Source: Spirochaeta thermophila DSM 6578
GTDB lineage: Bacteria > Spirochaetota > Spirochaetia > Winmispirales > Winmispiraceae
Assembly: GCF_000184345.1 (NCBI RefSeq)
Contig: NC_017583.1
Location: 2,496,223 to 2,560,222 of the forward strand
Length of the DNA: 64,000 nt
Direction: 5' to 3'
Shown here: positions 18,278-27,572 of the stretch, piece by piece
Layout: every line of letters begins with the position of its first letter
How positions within the stretch are numbered: the stretch's first letter is position 1
The notes under the pieces: model-generated
Databases searched by the model: none
The model's input: only the letters and a program-made list of their open reading frames with translations
What the model was told of the DNA's origin: nothing
Program-made: the position numbers and the translations under genes

Positions 18278-19119
18278 ACCTGCCTCCCTTCACGCAATTT
18301 CACCTTGAACCGCTCCCATTCCTTCCCCGAAAACCCCTCCGGCGGTTCCTCGGGAAGCTCCATCCGGGAGGAGAGGAACCGCCACTCCTTCGCAGAGAAG
18401 CGCACCGCACCCCTCACGTGCTCCTCGAACGAGGCCACCGCGAGCGGACACACCCTGCGCACGATCTCCAGGATCACCTTCGCGTACTCCCTGATCTCGT
18501 ACTGGGCGTGCGGATCGAGCCTCAACCAGAGGAAACGGAACAGATTGTGGAGATCCATCTGCCAGTACCACTCCGTGTAGAGACTCAAGGGGAGGTTGAT
18601 CCGCGCCAGCTCCCGTGCCACCCCTCGTTCGAGCAATCCCTCGTATCTCCTGTAGGCATCCTCCTGAAACGCGGCCATCTCCTTGCGGATCTCTTCCGCC
18701 ACCTCGGGAGGAAACGGAGCCTCCTCCCTCCCCTGCTTGTTGCTCGCGCTTTGAGGAGCAAGCACCTCAGGCGACGGTACGTAGAACTCCTCCTGGAGCA
18801 CGCTGTACCGACCCGAGATCTCGTTGATCCGGGCGGTCCTGTGGCGCACCCACTGTCGGGCCACGAATATGGGCATCTTCGCATGAAACGTGAACACCAC
18901 CTGCTCGAACGGAGAGGTATGCTCGTTCCTCAGGAGATAGTCGATGAGCGCCTTGTCCTCCCTGTACGACTTGGTCCCCTTCCCGTAGGAGACCCGCGCC
19001 GCCTGGACGATCCGCTCGTCGCTCCCCATGTAGTCCACCAGTCGTACGAACCCCCTGTCCAGCACGGGAAACGGCTTGTCGAGGATCTCCTCGGCCTCAG
19101 GTACCACACAGTGTGCCAT
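18274..19119 (-). CDS. thyX: FAD-dependent thymidylate synthase
   Basis: ThyX makes dTMP from dUMP using methylene-tetrahydrofolate, FAD and NADPH. The family signature RHRTARINEISGRYS (RHR-x7-S) is intact, as is the upstream EHTSPFEQVVFTFH segment. The product is 281 residues from the ATG at 19119. That ATG has GGAGGG just upstream, whereas the in-frame ATG at 19131 has no ribosome site. It lies downstream of capA with a 35-base gap and overlaps the SixA-like gene, so the three are probably one operon. Confidence 0.95.
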   Translation of the reverse strand: MAHCVVPEAEEILDKPFPVLDRGFVRLVDYMGSDERIVQAARVSYGKGTKSYREDKALIDYLLRNEHTSPFEQVVFTFHAKMPIFVARQWVRHRTARINEISGRYSVLQEEFYVPSPEVLAPQSASNKQGREEAPFPPEVAEEIRKEMAAFQEDAYRRYEGLLERGVARELARINLPLSLYTEWYWQMDLHNLFRFLWLRLDPHAQYEIREYAKVILEIVRRVCPLAVASFEEHVRGAVRFSAKEWRFLSSRMELPEEPPEGFSGKEWERFKVKLREGRQV

Positions 19120-19154
19120 ACGTCCCTCCATGATAGTCGCTGTGGACTCTCACC

Positions 19155-20363
19155 TTATCGAAAAGCCCCACTCGAGGGAAGACTTCCTCCCCGTACGGGA
19201 TCGAGCCCCCATCCCACCACCCACGCCCGGAACATCCGGTATCGCCTCCTGAAGTACTCCTCCCAGGGGGGATCCACCTCCACCCTCCCGGTGAGCACGG
19301 AAAAGGCCCTCACCACATACACACCCCTCCTCTCACCCTCCTTCCTCACCACATTCACCACCGGAACCACCTGCCCCGGCACCATCACGACCCGCTCCCC
19401 CTCTTTGCGGACCCTCACCTGGAAGAGCACCGACTCACCGGTGTAGGCCCGCTCCTCCTCCCAGTCGGAAGGCCCCAGCCGCCAGGTCTGACCGGAGACG
19501 AAGTTCCCCAACGAGTAGAGGACGAGGGCCCGCCGCCCCTCCGGCGTGCGGATCCATTCCCACGGCTGGAGTACGTGCGGGTGGTGGGACCACACCACAT
19601 CCACCCCACGCGACACCGCCTCACGGAAGAAGGCCCGCTTCACCTCGAGCGGGACCCGACGGTACTCCTCGCCCCCATGCACCGAGAGCACGAAGAAATC
19701 GTACTGCGGGGTCACCCTGGAGAGGAAGTCGAGGAAGGCCCTCCTGCGTCCCTCGTGGGGGAAATACACCAGGTTCACGAGCCCGCTGCCCTCGATCTCG
19801 TTCATGAACTCCGAGACCGCCAGGAACCCGATCCGTACCCCCTTCACCTCCATCCGGGTTACGGTGAAGCGATCCTCCCTCCGGGTGACCGCACCATTGT
19901 AGTGGATCCCATACCGCGACGAGAGGCGCGCCATCTCCTTCAACGTACTCCTCACCCCCTCCTCCCCCTGATCGCACGTGTGATTGTTTGCGAGAGAGAA
20001 GACGTCGAATCCCGCCCGCACCGCCGCCTCCACGTAGGCAGGGTCCACCGAAAACCGGGGGAAGCTGGAAGGAGGGGCCGATCCCCTCACCACGGTCTCC
20101 AGATTCACGAACGAGAGATCGTCCCGCCGGAGGAGGGGGGCCACGTCCTCATAGATGGCATCGTAGTCCTCCATCCGGTAGTTCACGTTGTGTGCCATGA
20201 GGTCCCCGGCGAAGGTGAGCAGCACCCATCCCCCCTCGCTCGAATGGACGGACGTCGGGACGGACCGGGAGGACTCCTCGCCCCCCCACAGGGGTCCGAA
20301 GAGGAGCACTCCCAAAAGGAGGAGAGGGATCATACGAGTAAGTATGCACCACCCCCGCATCAT
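19155..20363 (-). CDS. CapA-family putative metallophosphatase-like protein
   Basis: The 402-residue protein has an N-terminal hydrophobic signal (MIPLLLLGVLLFGPLWGGEE region). It then shows the CapA/PgsA fold motifs LTFAGDLMAHNVN, SFVNLETVV, SLANNHTCDQGEEGV and the histidine-rich VWSHHPHVLQPWEW. In Bacillus, CapA takes part in poly-gamma-glutamate export, but most family members are uncharacterised. No capB or capC is nearby, so the substrate is unknown. The start is uncertain: ATGs at 20363, 20360 and 20333 are in frame and none has a strong ribosome site. Confidence 0.82.
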   Translation of the reverse strand: MMRGWCILTRMIPLLLLGVLLFGPLWGGEESSRSVPTSVHSSEGGWVLLTFAGDLMAHNVNYRMEDYDAIYEDVAPLLRRDDLSFVNLETVVRGSAPPSSFPRFSVDPAYVEAAVRAGFDVFSLANNHTCDQGEEGVRSTLKEMARLSSRYGIHYNGAVTRREDRFTVTRMEVKGVRIGFLAVSEFMNEIEGSGLVNLVYFPHEGRRRAFLDFLSRVTPQYDFFVLSVHGGEEYRRVPLEVKRAFFREAVSRGVDVVWSHHPHVLQPWEWIRTPEGRRALVLYSLGNFVSGQTWRLGPSDWEEERAYTGESVLFQVRVRKEGERVVMVPGQVVPVVNVVRKEGERRGVYVVRAFSVLTGRVEVDPPWEEYFRRRYRMFRAWVVGWGLDPVRGGSLPSSGAFR

Positions 20364-20415
20364 CTGTCCACAGAAGCTTGCCCCCGAGGGCCCCGTGGGA
20401 GTATCCTCTTATATA

Positions 20416-21561
20416 ATGAAACCCGTCCTCGCATTCCTCCTCCTCTGTTCCTCCCTCCTCGCGGCAGAGGACTTCCTCATCGTCCAGTTCACCCAGCGGG
20501 ACGACGGACTCATCGTGGTGGAGGCCCGCAACCCTCTCCCCATCCCGGGGACCTTCGTCCTCTCGGAGCTCAGCGGCGGGAGCATGGACGGCGACATCCC
20601 CTTCACCGCGGTCCTCGGCCCAAGGGATGGCCCCCTCCCCATCCTCACGATACAACCCGAGGAAGGCCGCCGCGTGAGGATCAGATGGAAGACCCTTCCG
20701 GGAGACATACACGCCGTACACCCCGACGAGAACCACCTCTACCTCTTCCCCTTCGCCCACGGAACGAAGCACCGTGTGGACCAGGCCTTCCACGGCGCCT
20801 TCACCCACCGCGGCGAGAACGAGTATGCGGTCGACTTCGCCATGGATGAAGGCACACCGGTCTACGCAGCACGGGGAGGCGTGACGGCCTACGTGAAGGA
20901 GGACTCCTCTGTGGGAGGCACCTCGGCCTCCTATGGGGACGACGCAAACTACATCCTCATCTACCACGAGGACGGCACCTTCGGGAACTACGTCCACCTC
21001 AGGAAGGACGGTGCACTCGTGGAACCGGGCGACCGCGTCGAGGCCGGCCAGCTCATAGGCTACAGCGGCAACACCGGTCAGAGCTCGGGTCCCCACCTCC
21101 ACTTCGACGTGCGCATACCCACCACAGAAGGGCTCACCTCCATACCCATCAGGTTCCTCAATTACGACGGAACCGCCGTGATCCCCGAGGAAGGCTCGTA
21201 CTACTATGCCTTCCACCCCGGCGGCCCTGCCTTCCCCGTGGTCCTGGGAAGGCTCCTCAGCAACGAGGACTTCAAGGACCACGAGGCTCCCGTCGAACCC
21301 GTGGAGAGAATCGTCTTCCGCACCGAGCAGATCGACGACACCGTGGTGGTGTACGTGGGCAACGGATTCGACCGACCGGCACGGGTGGAGGTGGAGCTCG
21401 TGCTCTCGGGCATGGAGGCCACCACCCCAAGGAAGCTCAGCATCACCATCCCCCCACGCACCGAGCGCTTCCTCACCCTCCTGCGTCCCCTCCCCTCGGC
21501 CCGCACCTTCCGCTACGGCTACCGCTACACGTACGCATTCACCGGGCAGGAGGACTCATGA
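20416..21561 (+). CDS. Secreted M23-family (LytM-like) peptidase
   Basis: The 381-residue protein has a signal peptide (MKPVLAFLLLCSSLLAAEDF). The M23 zinc-site residues are seen as HRGENEYAVDFAMDEGTPV (His and Asp) and SGPHLHFDVR (HxH). Such enzymes cut peptidoglycan cross-bridges, or act as activators if degenerate; here the metal ligands look intact. Residues 20-120 form a beta-rich N-terminal domain with no recognised family. A GTG at 20395 with a GAGGG site upstream is an alternative start. The 3' end overlaps the convergent MATE gene by 6 bases. Confidence 0.88.
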   Translation: MKPVLAFLLLCSSLLAAEDFLIVQFTQRDDGLIVVEARNPLPIPGTFVLSELSGGSMDGDIPFTAVLGPRDGPLPILTIQPEEGRRVRIRWKTLPGDIHAVHPDENHLYLFPFAHGTKHRVDQAFHGAFTHRGENEYAVDFAMDEGTPVYAARGGVTAYVKEDSSVGGTSASYGDDANYILIYHEDGTFGNYVHLRKDGALVEPGDRVEAGQLIGYSGNTGQSSGPHLHFDVRIPTTEGLTSIPIRFLNYDGTAVIPEEGSYYYAFHPGGPAFPVVLGRLLSNEDFKDHEAPVEPVERIVFRTEQIDDTVVVYVGNGFDRPARVEVELVLSGMEATTPRKLSITIPPRTERFLTLLRPLPSARTFRYGYRYTYAFTGQEDS

Positions 21562-22980
21562 GGAGACCCCCTCCGGAGAGATGAGGACCTCACCGGCAGG
21601 CACCCCCCGCACCATCCGTATCCACTTCGCCCTTCGTATCCTCACCACACCGGCGAGAGCCTTCACCACCTCCTCCAGCTGCACCAGAGAGAGCACCACG
21701 GGGAAGGGAAGACCGGCGAGGAGCCCCGAACACACCGCGATCGGCACCCCCACTCCCCACACCCCGCCGAGTTCGAGGAGCATCCCGAAGAAGGTGTCGC
21801 CCCCGCTGCGGAAGATCCCCACCGTGGCGTGCCAGTTGAAGATCTTCCAGGGCATCGCCACCCCCACCACCACCAGCGAAGCGCGGAGGAACTCCTTTGC
21901 GAGCGGGGATATCCTGAAGAAGGAGGGAAAGAGGAAGGATCCAGCGATCAGGAAGAGCCCCGAGAGCGCACCCAGGAGCACCGCCCAGAGGGAGAAACTC
22001 ACCGCATACTCCTGCGCCCTCCGGACCCGCCCCTTCCCCAGGACGTTCCCTATCATGATGCTGCACGCATTGCTCGTCCCCACGAAGACCACCACCGCGA
22101 AGTTGAAGAGCGTGTTGGCGAGGGTATAGGCCGCCACCGCCTCGGTGCTCACCCGGGCGAAGACCGCCTGGTAGGCCGAAACACCCAGTGCCCACCCCAC
22201 CTCGCTGCCCACCACGGGCAGGGCCCTCTCGAGGTAGTCTCGCACCTCCCTCCCCGAGAAGGAGAGGAGGCTGCGGAGCCTGGCGGCGAGCACGGTACGC
22301 CGGAGGTATACCGCGATCAGGACATACCCCGCCTCGAAGATGCGGGCGATCACGGTCGCGATCGCCGCCCCTTCCACGCCGAGCCTGGGGAAAGGCCCGG
22401 GACCGAAGATGAGGAGATAGTTCCCCACGGTATTCATCGCCAGGGCGATGGTGGAGGCCTGGAAGGGAAGCGCCACCTCTCCTGTGGACCGCAACACGAT
22501 ACCGTAGAGGAAGGAGAAGGCGGTGAAGGGATACGAGATCCAAATCCACCTGAAATAGGAAAGCCCCAGGGCGATCACCTCGCCGTCGTCGGTGAAGACC
22601 CTGAGGATCAAGGAGGGGAAGAGGAGGGCCACGATCGAAAAGACCGCCCCGATGAAGAGAGCGAAGATCAGGGCGATACCGGCGAAACGGCGAACCCCCT
22701 CCACATCACCCTTACCCCACAACTGCGCGGTGAAGATCGCGGCACCCGATCCTATCGCGAAGACGAAAAGGAAGAAGACGAAGTACCACTGGTTGGCGAG
22801 GGCCACACCCGCCACTTCCTCGGTACCGAGCTGGCCGATCATGAACGTATCGACCATGTTGAGCACCGAGAAGAGGAGGTTCTGGATGGCGATGGGAAAG
22901 GCGAGCATCCACACCCTCCTCATGAAGAAGGGGTGAGGACTGAGCCGTTTCAGTACTCCACGTGCTGCTCTCCACTTCAT
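21556..22980 (-). CDS. MATE-family multidrug/metabolite efflux transporter
   Basis: The 474-residue protein has twelve predicted membrane helices in two homologous halves. The MATE opening is RRVWMLAFPIAIQNLLFSVLNMVDTFMIG. MATE proteins export cationic drugs or metabolites in exchange for Na+ or H+. The ATG at 22980 (MKWRAARG) is chosen for a short cytoplasmic N-terminus; an in-frame ATG at 22998 is also possible, and neither has a strong ribosome site. Substrate cannot be told from sequence. Confidence 0.9.
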   Translation of the reverse strand: MKWRAARGVLKRLSPHPFFMRRVWMLAFPIAIQNLLFSVLNMVDTFMIGQLGTEEVAGVALANQWYFVFFLFVFAIGSGAAIFTAQLWGKGDVEGVRRFAGIALIFALFIGAVFSIVALLFPSLILRVFTDDGEVIALGLSYFRWIWISYPFTAFSFLYGIVLRSTGEVALPFQASTIALAMNTVGNYLLIFGPGPFPRLGVEGAAIATVIARIFEAGYVLIAVYLRRTVLAARLRSLLSFSGREVRDYLERALPVVGSEVGWALGVSAYQAVFARVSTEAVAAYTLANTLFNFAVVVFVGTSNACSIMIGNVLGKGRVRRAQEYAVSFSLWAVLLGALSGLFLIAGSFLFPSFFRISPLAKEFLRASLVVVGVAMPWKIFNWHATVGIFRSGGDTFFGMLLELGGVWGVGVPIAVCSGLLAGLPFPVVLSLVQLEEVVKALAGVVRIRRAKWIRMVRGVPAGEVLISPEGVSS

Positions 22981-23096
22981 ATCCGCGTACCATAGCATGG
23001 AACGGGTTTCCTGCCGACCACCTTGCCACCTCCATGAGTATCATAGTAATGTAAACGATACAGCGTAGAGGTCCCATCACAGCGAGGGGGTGCGAC

Positions 23097-23420
23097 ATGA
23101 AGATGAACGAGATAGAGAAGATGGAACGGGAGTTGCGGCGGGCCCAGAAGAAACAAGAGAGTCTCGCCCGAAAGCAGCAGAAGAAGAAGGGGAATGTGGT
23201 GGGAGAGTACATCAAACGACTCGCCTCGCTCTTCTTCTACGATGAGGAGATGATCTACAACATTCCGAACAATCCGGACATCTTCGCCTGTATCGAGGAG
23301 ATGAAGCAGGAGCTCCCCAGGGAGGAATGGGAGACCGTCATCCGAAAGGCCGTCAAGAGCACGGGCGTGAAAGAAAAAGAGATCGCCTACACCCAACTCA
23401 AGACCTACCTGGAGAGCTGA
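23097..23420 (+). CDS. Small charged protein of unknown function
   Basis: The 107-residue protein is unrecognised. Residues 1-35 are a highly charged, lysine/glutamine-rich probable coiled coil (RELRRAQKKQESLARKQQKKK). The rest is a compact helical region with FFYDEEMIYNIPNNPDIFACI. A GAGGGGG ribosome site lies before the ATG, and coding bias looks real. It stands alone between divergent MATE and convergent ppk genes. Some ribosome- or nucleic-acid-linked role would fit the charge, but nothing shows it. Confidence 0.7.
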   Translation: MKMNEIEKMERELRRAQKKQESLARKQQKKKGNVVGEYIKRLASLFFYDEEMIYNIPNNPDIFACIEEMKQELPREEWETVIRKAVKSTGVKEKEIAYTQLKTYLES

Positions 23421-23424
23421 TCTC

Positions 23425-25470
23425 TCACCTCTTTTTCCTCACTCTGAACCGACCCTCCTCCTCGTACGAGGAGAACGAGACATCCTCCCTCTGAGAGAGC
23501 CGGTAGAGCACCTCTTGGGCCCGCACCGGCTCGGGCCCCGTCACCCGGGTATACGACCCCTGGGGCGTAAGCAGATAGGAGTGGGTGGTGTCGGCGAAAT
23601 AGGTGGTGAGGATACGTATCACCTTCCTCTTGAGCCCCGGACTCTCGACGGGGATCATGAGTTCCACCCGCCGCTCGAGGTTTCTCGGCATCCAGTCGGC
23701 ACTTGCGATGAAGAGATCGGGCTCTCCCCCGTTCTCGAAGTAGTAGATGCGGGAATGTTCCAGGAACCTGTCCACAATGCTCACCACTCTGATCCGCTCG
23801 CTCAAACCCGGCACTCCGGGTACGAGCATACATACCCCCCTCACGTTGAGGAGCACCTCCACTCCCTCCTGAGACGCCCGATAGAGGGCCTCGATGACAT
23901 CGGGATCGGCGAGTGCGTTCATCTTCGCCATGATGCGGCCGCTCTCTCCATCGCGGACGCGATGTATCTCACGCTCGATGAGAGAGATCAGTCTGGGCTT
24001 GAGTGTGTGAGGAGCGACCGCCAGCTTCTGGAGGGAGGTGATATTGGTATACCCCGTCACCATGTTGAAGAAATGGGCGATCTCGGCCGCGAGATCCTCT
24101 CGGGAAGTCATGAACCCGATGTCGGAGTACAACTGGGCCGTCCGCTCGTTGTAGTTCCCCGTAGAGACGTGAACGTAACGCCGAATCCCCTTCCCATCCT
24201 TTCGTATCACCATGAGAGCCTTGGCGTGTACCTTGAGATGTGAAATACCGTAGAGTACGATGGCTCCCGCCCGTTCCAGCCTCTTCGCCCACTCGATGTT
24301 CCTCGCCTCGTCGAACCGGGCTTTGAGCTCCAGGAGGACCACCACCTGCTTCCCCTTTCTGGCGGCCCTCTCCAGGGCCGCCACGATCCTTGAATCCTTC
24401 GCCGTCCTGTAGAGAACGATCTTCACGACGAGGACCTCGGGATCTTCTGCCGCCTCCTCAAGGAGGCGGATGACCGGATAGAAGGATTCGTAGGGATGGT
24501 GAAGGAGGAGATCCCGATCGTCCAGGACCTCCAGGATCGATCGCTCCTCCTCGTAGCCCGCCGGCATCACAGGCGGCCAGGGAGGATCCTTGAGATCCGC
24601 CCGATCGATCCCTTCGTAGAGCGCGAACAACGACGAAAGGGCCAGCGGCACCCCTGTCCGGAACACCGCGTCTTCCTCGAGTTCCAACTCCTCCCGCACC
24701 GCCTCGGCGAGACGGTCCGCCCCCTCCCTCACGAAGAGGGCCACCGCCCGGCTCGAGGCCCTATCCTCGAGCACCTCCTCCATGGCCCTGAGGAAATCCT
24801 CGTCCCGCTCTTCGTCCACCGAGAGATCCGCATCCCTGAGCACCCGAAAGACCATGACATCCCTCACCCCGGGCACGAGATCCGGGAGGAAGGCCTCGAT
24901 CATCTCTTCCAAGAAGGTCCAGCGCACCCTCCCCCCCGGTCCGGGGAAGAACACCACAGGAGGGAGCATCGGAGGGATCTCCACCAGCACCTTTCTCCCC
25001 TCATCACCGCACCCGAGGATCCAGAAACGCTCGGGATGCAGGAAGGGAAACGCACCCTCCAGGCTCACCGGAGTGAGAAGCGGGAACACCTCGCGGAGAA
25101 AGAATCCCTTCACCTCCTCGTCGAACTCCGACCTGGGAATCCTCGGGATCCCCTCCGCCTCGAGCTGCGGCAGGATCCTCTGCTCGAACCCCTCGTAGGC
25201 CGACCTGAGCAGCTCGCGGACCCTGCGGTGGATCCTGTCGATCGCCTCGGAGGGACGGATCCCCGAGGGGCAGGTACTCCTGTCCCCCCTCCGCCGCTGC
25301 TTCCTCAAGGTCGCCACCCGGACCTGGAAGAACTCGTCGAAGTTCGAACCGGTGATCGCGAGGAACTTCACCCGCTCCAAGAGGGGGACGTCCTCGCGAA
25401 GCCCCTCTGCCAGGACCCGCGCGTTGAACTCCACCCAGCTCAAGTCCCTGTGGAAAAACCTCTGGTTCAT
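23425..25470 (-). CDS. ppk: Polyphosphate kinase 1
   Basis: Ppk1 reversibly makes polyphosphate from ATP. The 681-residue product has the N-terminal FFHRDLSWVEFNARVL motif, the middle HHPYESFYPVIRLLEEAAEDP and the catalytic-histidine region HLKVHAKALMVIR. The STGNYNERTAQLYSD motif and a C-terminal phospholipase D-like domain follow. The ATG at 25470 overlaps the ppx stop (ATGA) and begins right at the conserved MNQRFFHRDLSW. It is coupled to ppx, pairing synthesis and breakdown. Confidence 0.96.
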   Translation of the reverse strand: MNQRFFHRDLSWVEFNARVLAEGLREDVPLLERVKFLAITGSNFDEFFQVRVATLRKQRRRGDRSTCPSGIRPSEAIDRIHRRVRELLRSAYEGFEQRILPQLEAEGIPRIPRSEFDEEVKGFFLREVFPLLTPVSLEGAFPFLHPERFWILGCGDEGRKVLVEIPPMLPPVVFFPGPGGRVRWTFLEEMIEAFLPDLVPGVRDVMVFRVLRDADLSVDEERDEDFLRAMEEVLEDRASSRAVALFVREGADRLAEAVREELELEEDAVFRTGVPLALSSLFALYEGIDRADLKDPPWPPVMPAGYEEERSILEVLDDRDLLLHHPYESFYPVIRLLEEAAEDPEVLVVKIVLYRTAKDSRIVAALERAARKGKQVVVLLELKARFDEARNIEWAKRLERAGAIVLYGISHLKVHAKALMVIRKDGKGIRRYVHVSTGNYNERTAQLYSDIGFMTSREDLAAEIAHFFNMVTGYTNITSLQKLAVAPHTLKPRLISLIEREIHRVRDGESGRIMAKMNALADPDVIEALYRASQEGVEVLLNVRGVCMLVPGVPGLSERIRVVSIVDRFLEHSRIYYFENGGEPDLFIASADWMPRNLERRVELMIPVESPGLKRKVIRILTTYFADTTHSYLLTPQGSYTRVTGPEPVRAQEVLYRLSQREDVSFSSYEEEGRFRVRKKR

Positions 25471-26990
25471 ACCAGCCTGATCCTCCTTCCCCATACCTCC
25501 TCGAAGAGGTCGCCCTTCTCCCGCAACGCGAGAGCCTCCCCTTCCCCGCCGGCACCGCTCTCACTGCGGACGAGGACCTCTCTCTCGGTCACCTCGACAC
25601 CGGCCGGGACGAACCTCTGCCGGTGACTCCTGTCGAGAGCATCCGCCACCCTGAGGAGAGAAGCCAGCTTCTTCACCCGGAACCGCACAGCGGGGTCGGA
25701 GATCTCCCGTATCCTCTCCACCCACGCCCCTCTGTGGAGCTCTATCACCCTGGCTGCCACTTCGAGCTCCCCCTTGGAGAACCCGAACAGATCGCTGTTC
25801 CTCACCAGGTACGCCCCGTGCACTTCGTGACGCTCCGGATGGACGAACCTTCCCACGTCGTGGAGGATGGCCGCCACCTCCAGTACGAGCCTGTCGTGGG
25901 AATCCATACCGTGGAGGGAGGAAAGGGCGTCGAAGAGCGTGAGGGCGAGATCCCTCACGAACAGGGCATGGGAGAGATCGGACGAGAACTTCCGGGCGAG
26001 GTTCTCCGCCGAGGCGATGATCTGAGGATAGAACTCCTGTTCCCTCTCCACCTCCGAACCGAGAGCCATCCCCACCAGGACCCCCTCCCTGATACTCACG
26101 TCCGGAACGATGAGTTCGTCCGCGGCCGTGCTCAGGAGGAACTCCCTGTGGATGAGGAGGGCCGGGAGGAGGTTCTCCGCCTCGGCGAACGAGAGGCTGA
26201 ACTTTCTCACGCAATCCTCTGGAGAGAGATCCTTGAGATCGTGGAGAAAGGTGAGGAATCCCTCTTTTGAGATACGCCAGAAAGGCAGTTTTTCCCGCCT
26301 CCCCACCCGGGAAGCGACGAAACGAGGATCCCCACCCACCGCCACATAGGTGGCGATCCTCTCGAGGGGAAGCTCGGAGTTGAGGAGCTCCCAGATGCCG
26401 AGGATCGCCTCCCTCACGAAATGCTCGAGCCTCGACCACTCCCTGAGCGTACCCGGCACCTGCTTGAGCAATCGGACGGTACCCAGGTTGAGGGAATGTG
26501 AAGAGACCATCTTCCCACGCTTGAAGACCATGATCTCCGTGGAGCCCCCTCCCACCTCCAGGATGAGGGCGTTGGTCCGAGCGAACTCCTTGATTCGGGA
26601 GAGACCCTTCTGTACCGCGAGGTACGTGAGGTGGCCCTGTTCGATCCCTTCCACCACTTTGATCCTGAGACCCAACTCCCGCTCCACCCGCTCCACGAAG
26701 GCGTCGCTGTTACGGGCCTCCCGCAAGGCACTCGTGGCGATCACCCGCACATCCTGGGGCGGGATGCCCCACCCCGAGAGCAGCTCGCAGAAGTCCTTGA
26801 GTATCTGGAGCGCGGCGAGCATCGTCTCCTGCCCGATCCTCCCCGTTTCGAACACATCCTTACCCAGAGGACAGTTGCGTACCGCCCGATCGAGGATCCT
26901 GAACTCACCCTTTGGAAAGAGCTGGGCGACCACAAGCCGAAGCGCGATGGTCCCTATATCCAATACAGCCACCGGAGATCCCTTTTCCAT
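25467..26990 (-). CDS. ppx: Ppx/GppA phosphatase with C-terminal HD domain
   Basis: The 507-residue protein has an actin-fold Ppx/GppA domain to about residue 305 (AVLDIGTIALRLVVAQ, VIATSALREARNSD, LEVGGGSTEIMVF). A C-terminal HD domain follows (AAILHDVGRFVHPERHEVHG). The family hydrolyses polyphosphate or pppGpp. With ppk immediately downstream, exopolyphosphatase is the likelier role, but a pppGpp activity cannot be excluded. The GGGGAGGAACG before the ATG is a very strong ribosome site. Confidence 0.92.
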   Translation of the reverse strand: MEKGSPVAVLDIGTIALRLVVAQLFPKGEFRILDRAVRNCPLGKDVFETGRIGQETMLAALQILKDFCELLSGWGIPPQDVRVIATSALREARNSDAFVERVERELGLRIKVVEGIEQGHLTYLAVQKGLSRIKEFARTNALILEVGGGSTEIMVFKRGKMVSSHSLNLGTVRLLKQVPGTLREWSRLEHFVREAILGIWELLNSELPLERIATYVAVGGDPRFVASRVGRREKLPFWRISKEGFLTFLHDLKDLSPEDCVRKFSLSFAEAENLLPALLIHREFLLSTAADELIVPDVSIREGVLVGMALGSEVEREQEFYPQIIASAENLARKFSSDLSHALFVRDLALTLFDALSSLHGMDSHDRLVLEVAAILHDVGRFVHPERHEVHGAYLVRNSDLFGFSKGELEVAARVIELHRGAWVERIREISDPAVRFRVKKLASLLRVADALDRSHRQRFVPAGVEVTEREVLVRSESGAGGEGEALALREKGDLFEEVWGRRIRLV

Positions 26991-27042
26991 CGTTCCTCCC
27001 CTTCCAGCATACCCGTTTCTCCCGAAAAGTGCACTATATCCG

Positions 27043-27071
27043 TTGCGGAAGTCGAAGGGAGGAAGTATAGT
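27043..27071 (+). promoter_or_regulatory. Promoter of the nfeD-SPFH operon; likely leaderless start
   Basis: TTGCGG (27043-27048), a 17-base spacer and TATAGT (27066-27071) precede the nfeD ATG at 27078 by only six bases. Transcription would start at about the A of the ATG. The GGGAGG at 27057-27062 lies inside the promoter, too far up to serve as a ribosome site. Confidence 0.45.
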
Positions 27072-27077
27072 GAACGT

Positions 27078-27539
27078 ATGAGATACCTTCCTCTTCTCTG
27101 GATCCTGGGGGGTATCCTCCTCTCCCTCCTCGAGTTCTGGATACCAGGGTTCGTGGTGTTCTTCTTCGGCACAGGGGCGGTCTTCACAGGGGTGCTCTGC
27201 CTCATCTTCCCCGGCCTCGCCAACGACATCCTCTTCCAGGTCGTCCTCTGGGTCGCATCCTCATTCCTCTCGTTCGCGCTCCTCAGAAGGTTCCTCACCC
27301 CCCTTTTCGGGGGAGAACTCCTCGACCGCCAGACCCCCGAATCCGTGGGCCGCACCGCCCTCGTGACCGAAGAGATCTCCCCGGAAAGGCCGGGGAGGAT
27401 CCGATTCCAGGGTACCACATGGGAGGCCGTCACCTACGACGAGGAACCCATCCCGCCGGGGACCAGGGTCCTCATCCTCGAGCAGGAGGGACTGAGGTTC
27501 GCGGTCACCCGCCAGGACGACGACGTGGAGGAAGACTGA
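27078..27539 (+). CDS. NfeD-family membrane protein
   Basis: The 153-residue protein has two to three N-terminal membrane helices (LPLLWILGGILLSLLEF onward, to about residue 70). A C-terminal OB-fold domain follows (VGRTALVTEEISPERPGRIRFQG), the short NfeD1b plan. NfeD proteins are encoded beside SPFH (stomatin/flotillin-like) genes and act with them in membrane microdomains. Here two SPFH genes follow 33 bases downstream. The usual role is known only in outline. Confidence 0.88.
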   Translation: MRYLPLLWILGGILLSLLEFWIPGFVVFFFGTGAVFTGVLCLIFPGLANDILFQVVLWVASSFLSFALLRRFLTPLFGGELLDRQTPESVGRTALVTEEISPERPGRIRFQGTTWEAVTYDEEPIPPGTRVLILEQEGLRFAVTRQDDDVEED

Positions 27540-27572
27540 TCCTCCGGAATACGAACCGACAAGGAGGTGGCG

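Noticed and set aside
20412..20417. TATAAT at the M23 peptidase start as its promoter
   Set aside because: It overlaps the ATG, so a transcript from it would lack the start and signal peptide; no fitting -35 is present.
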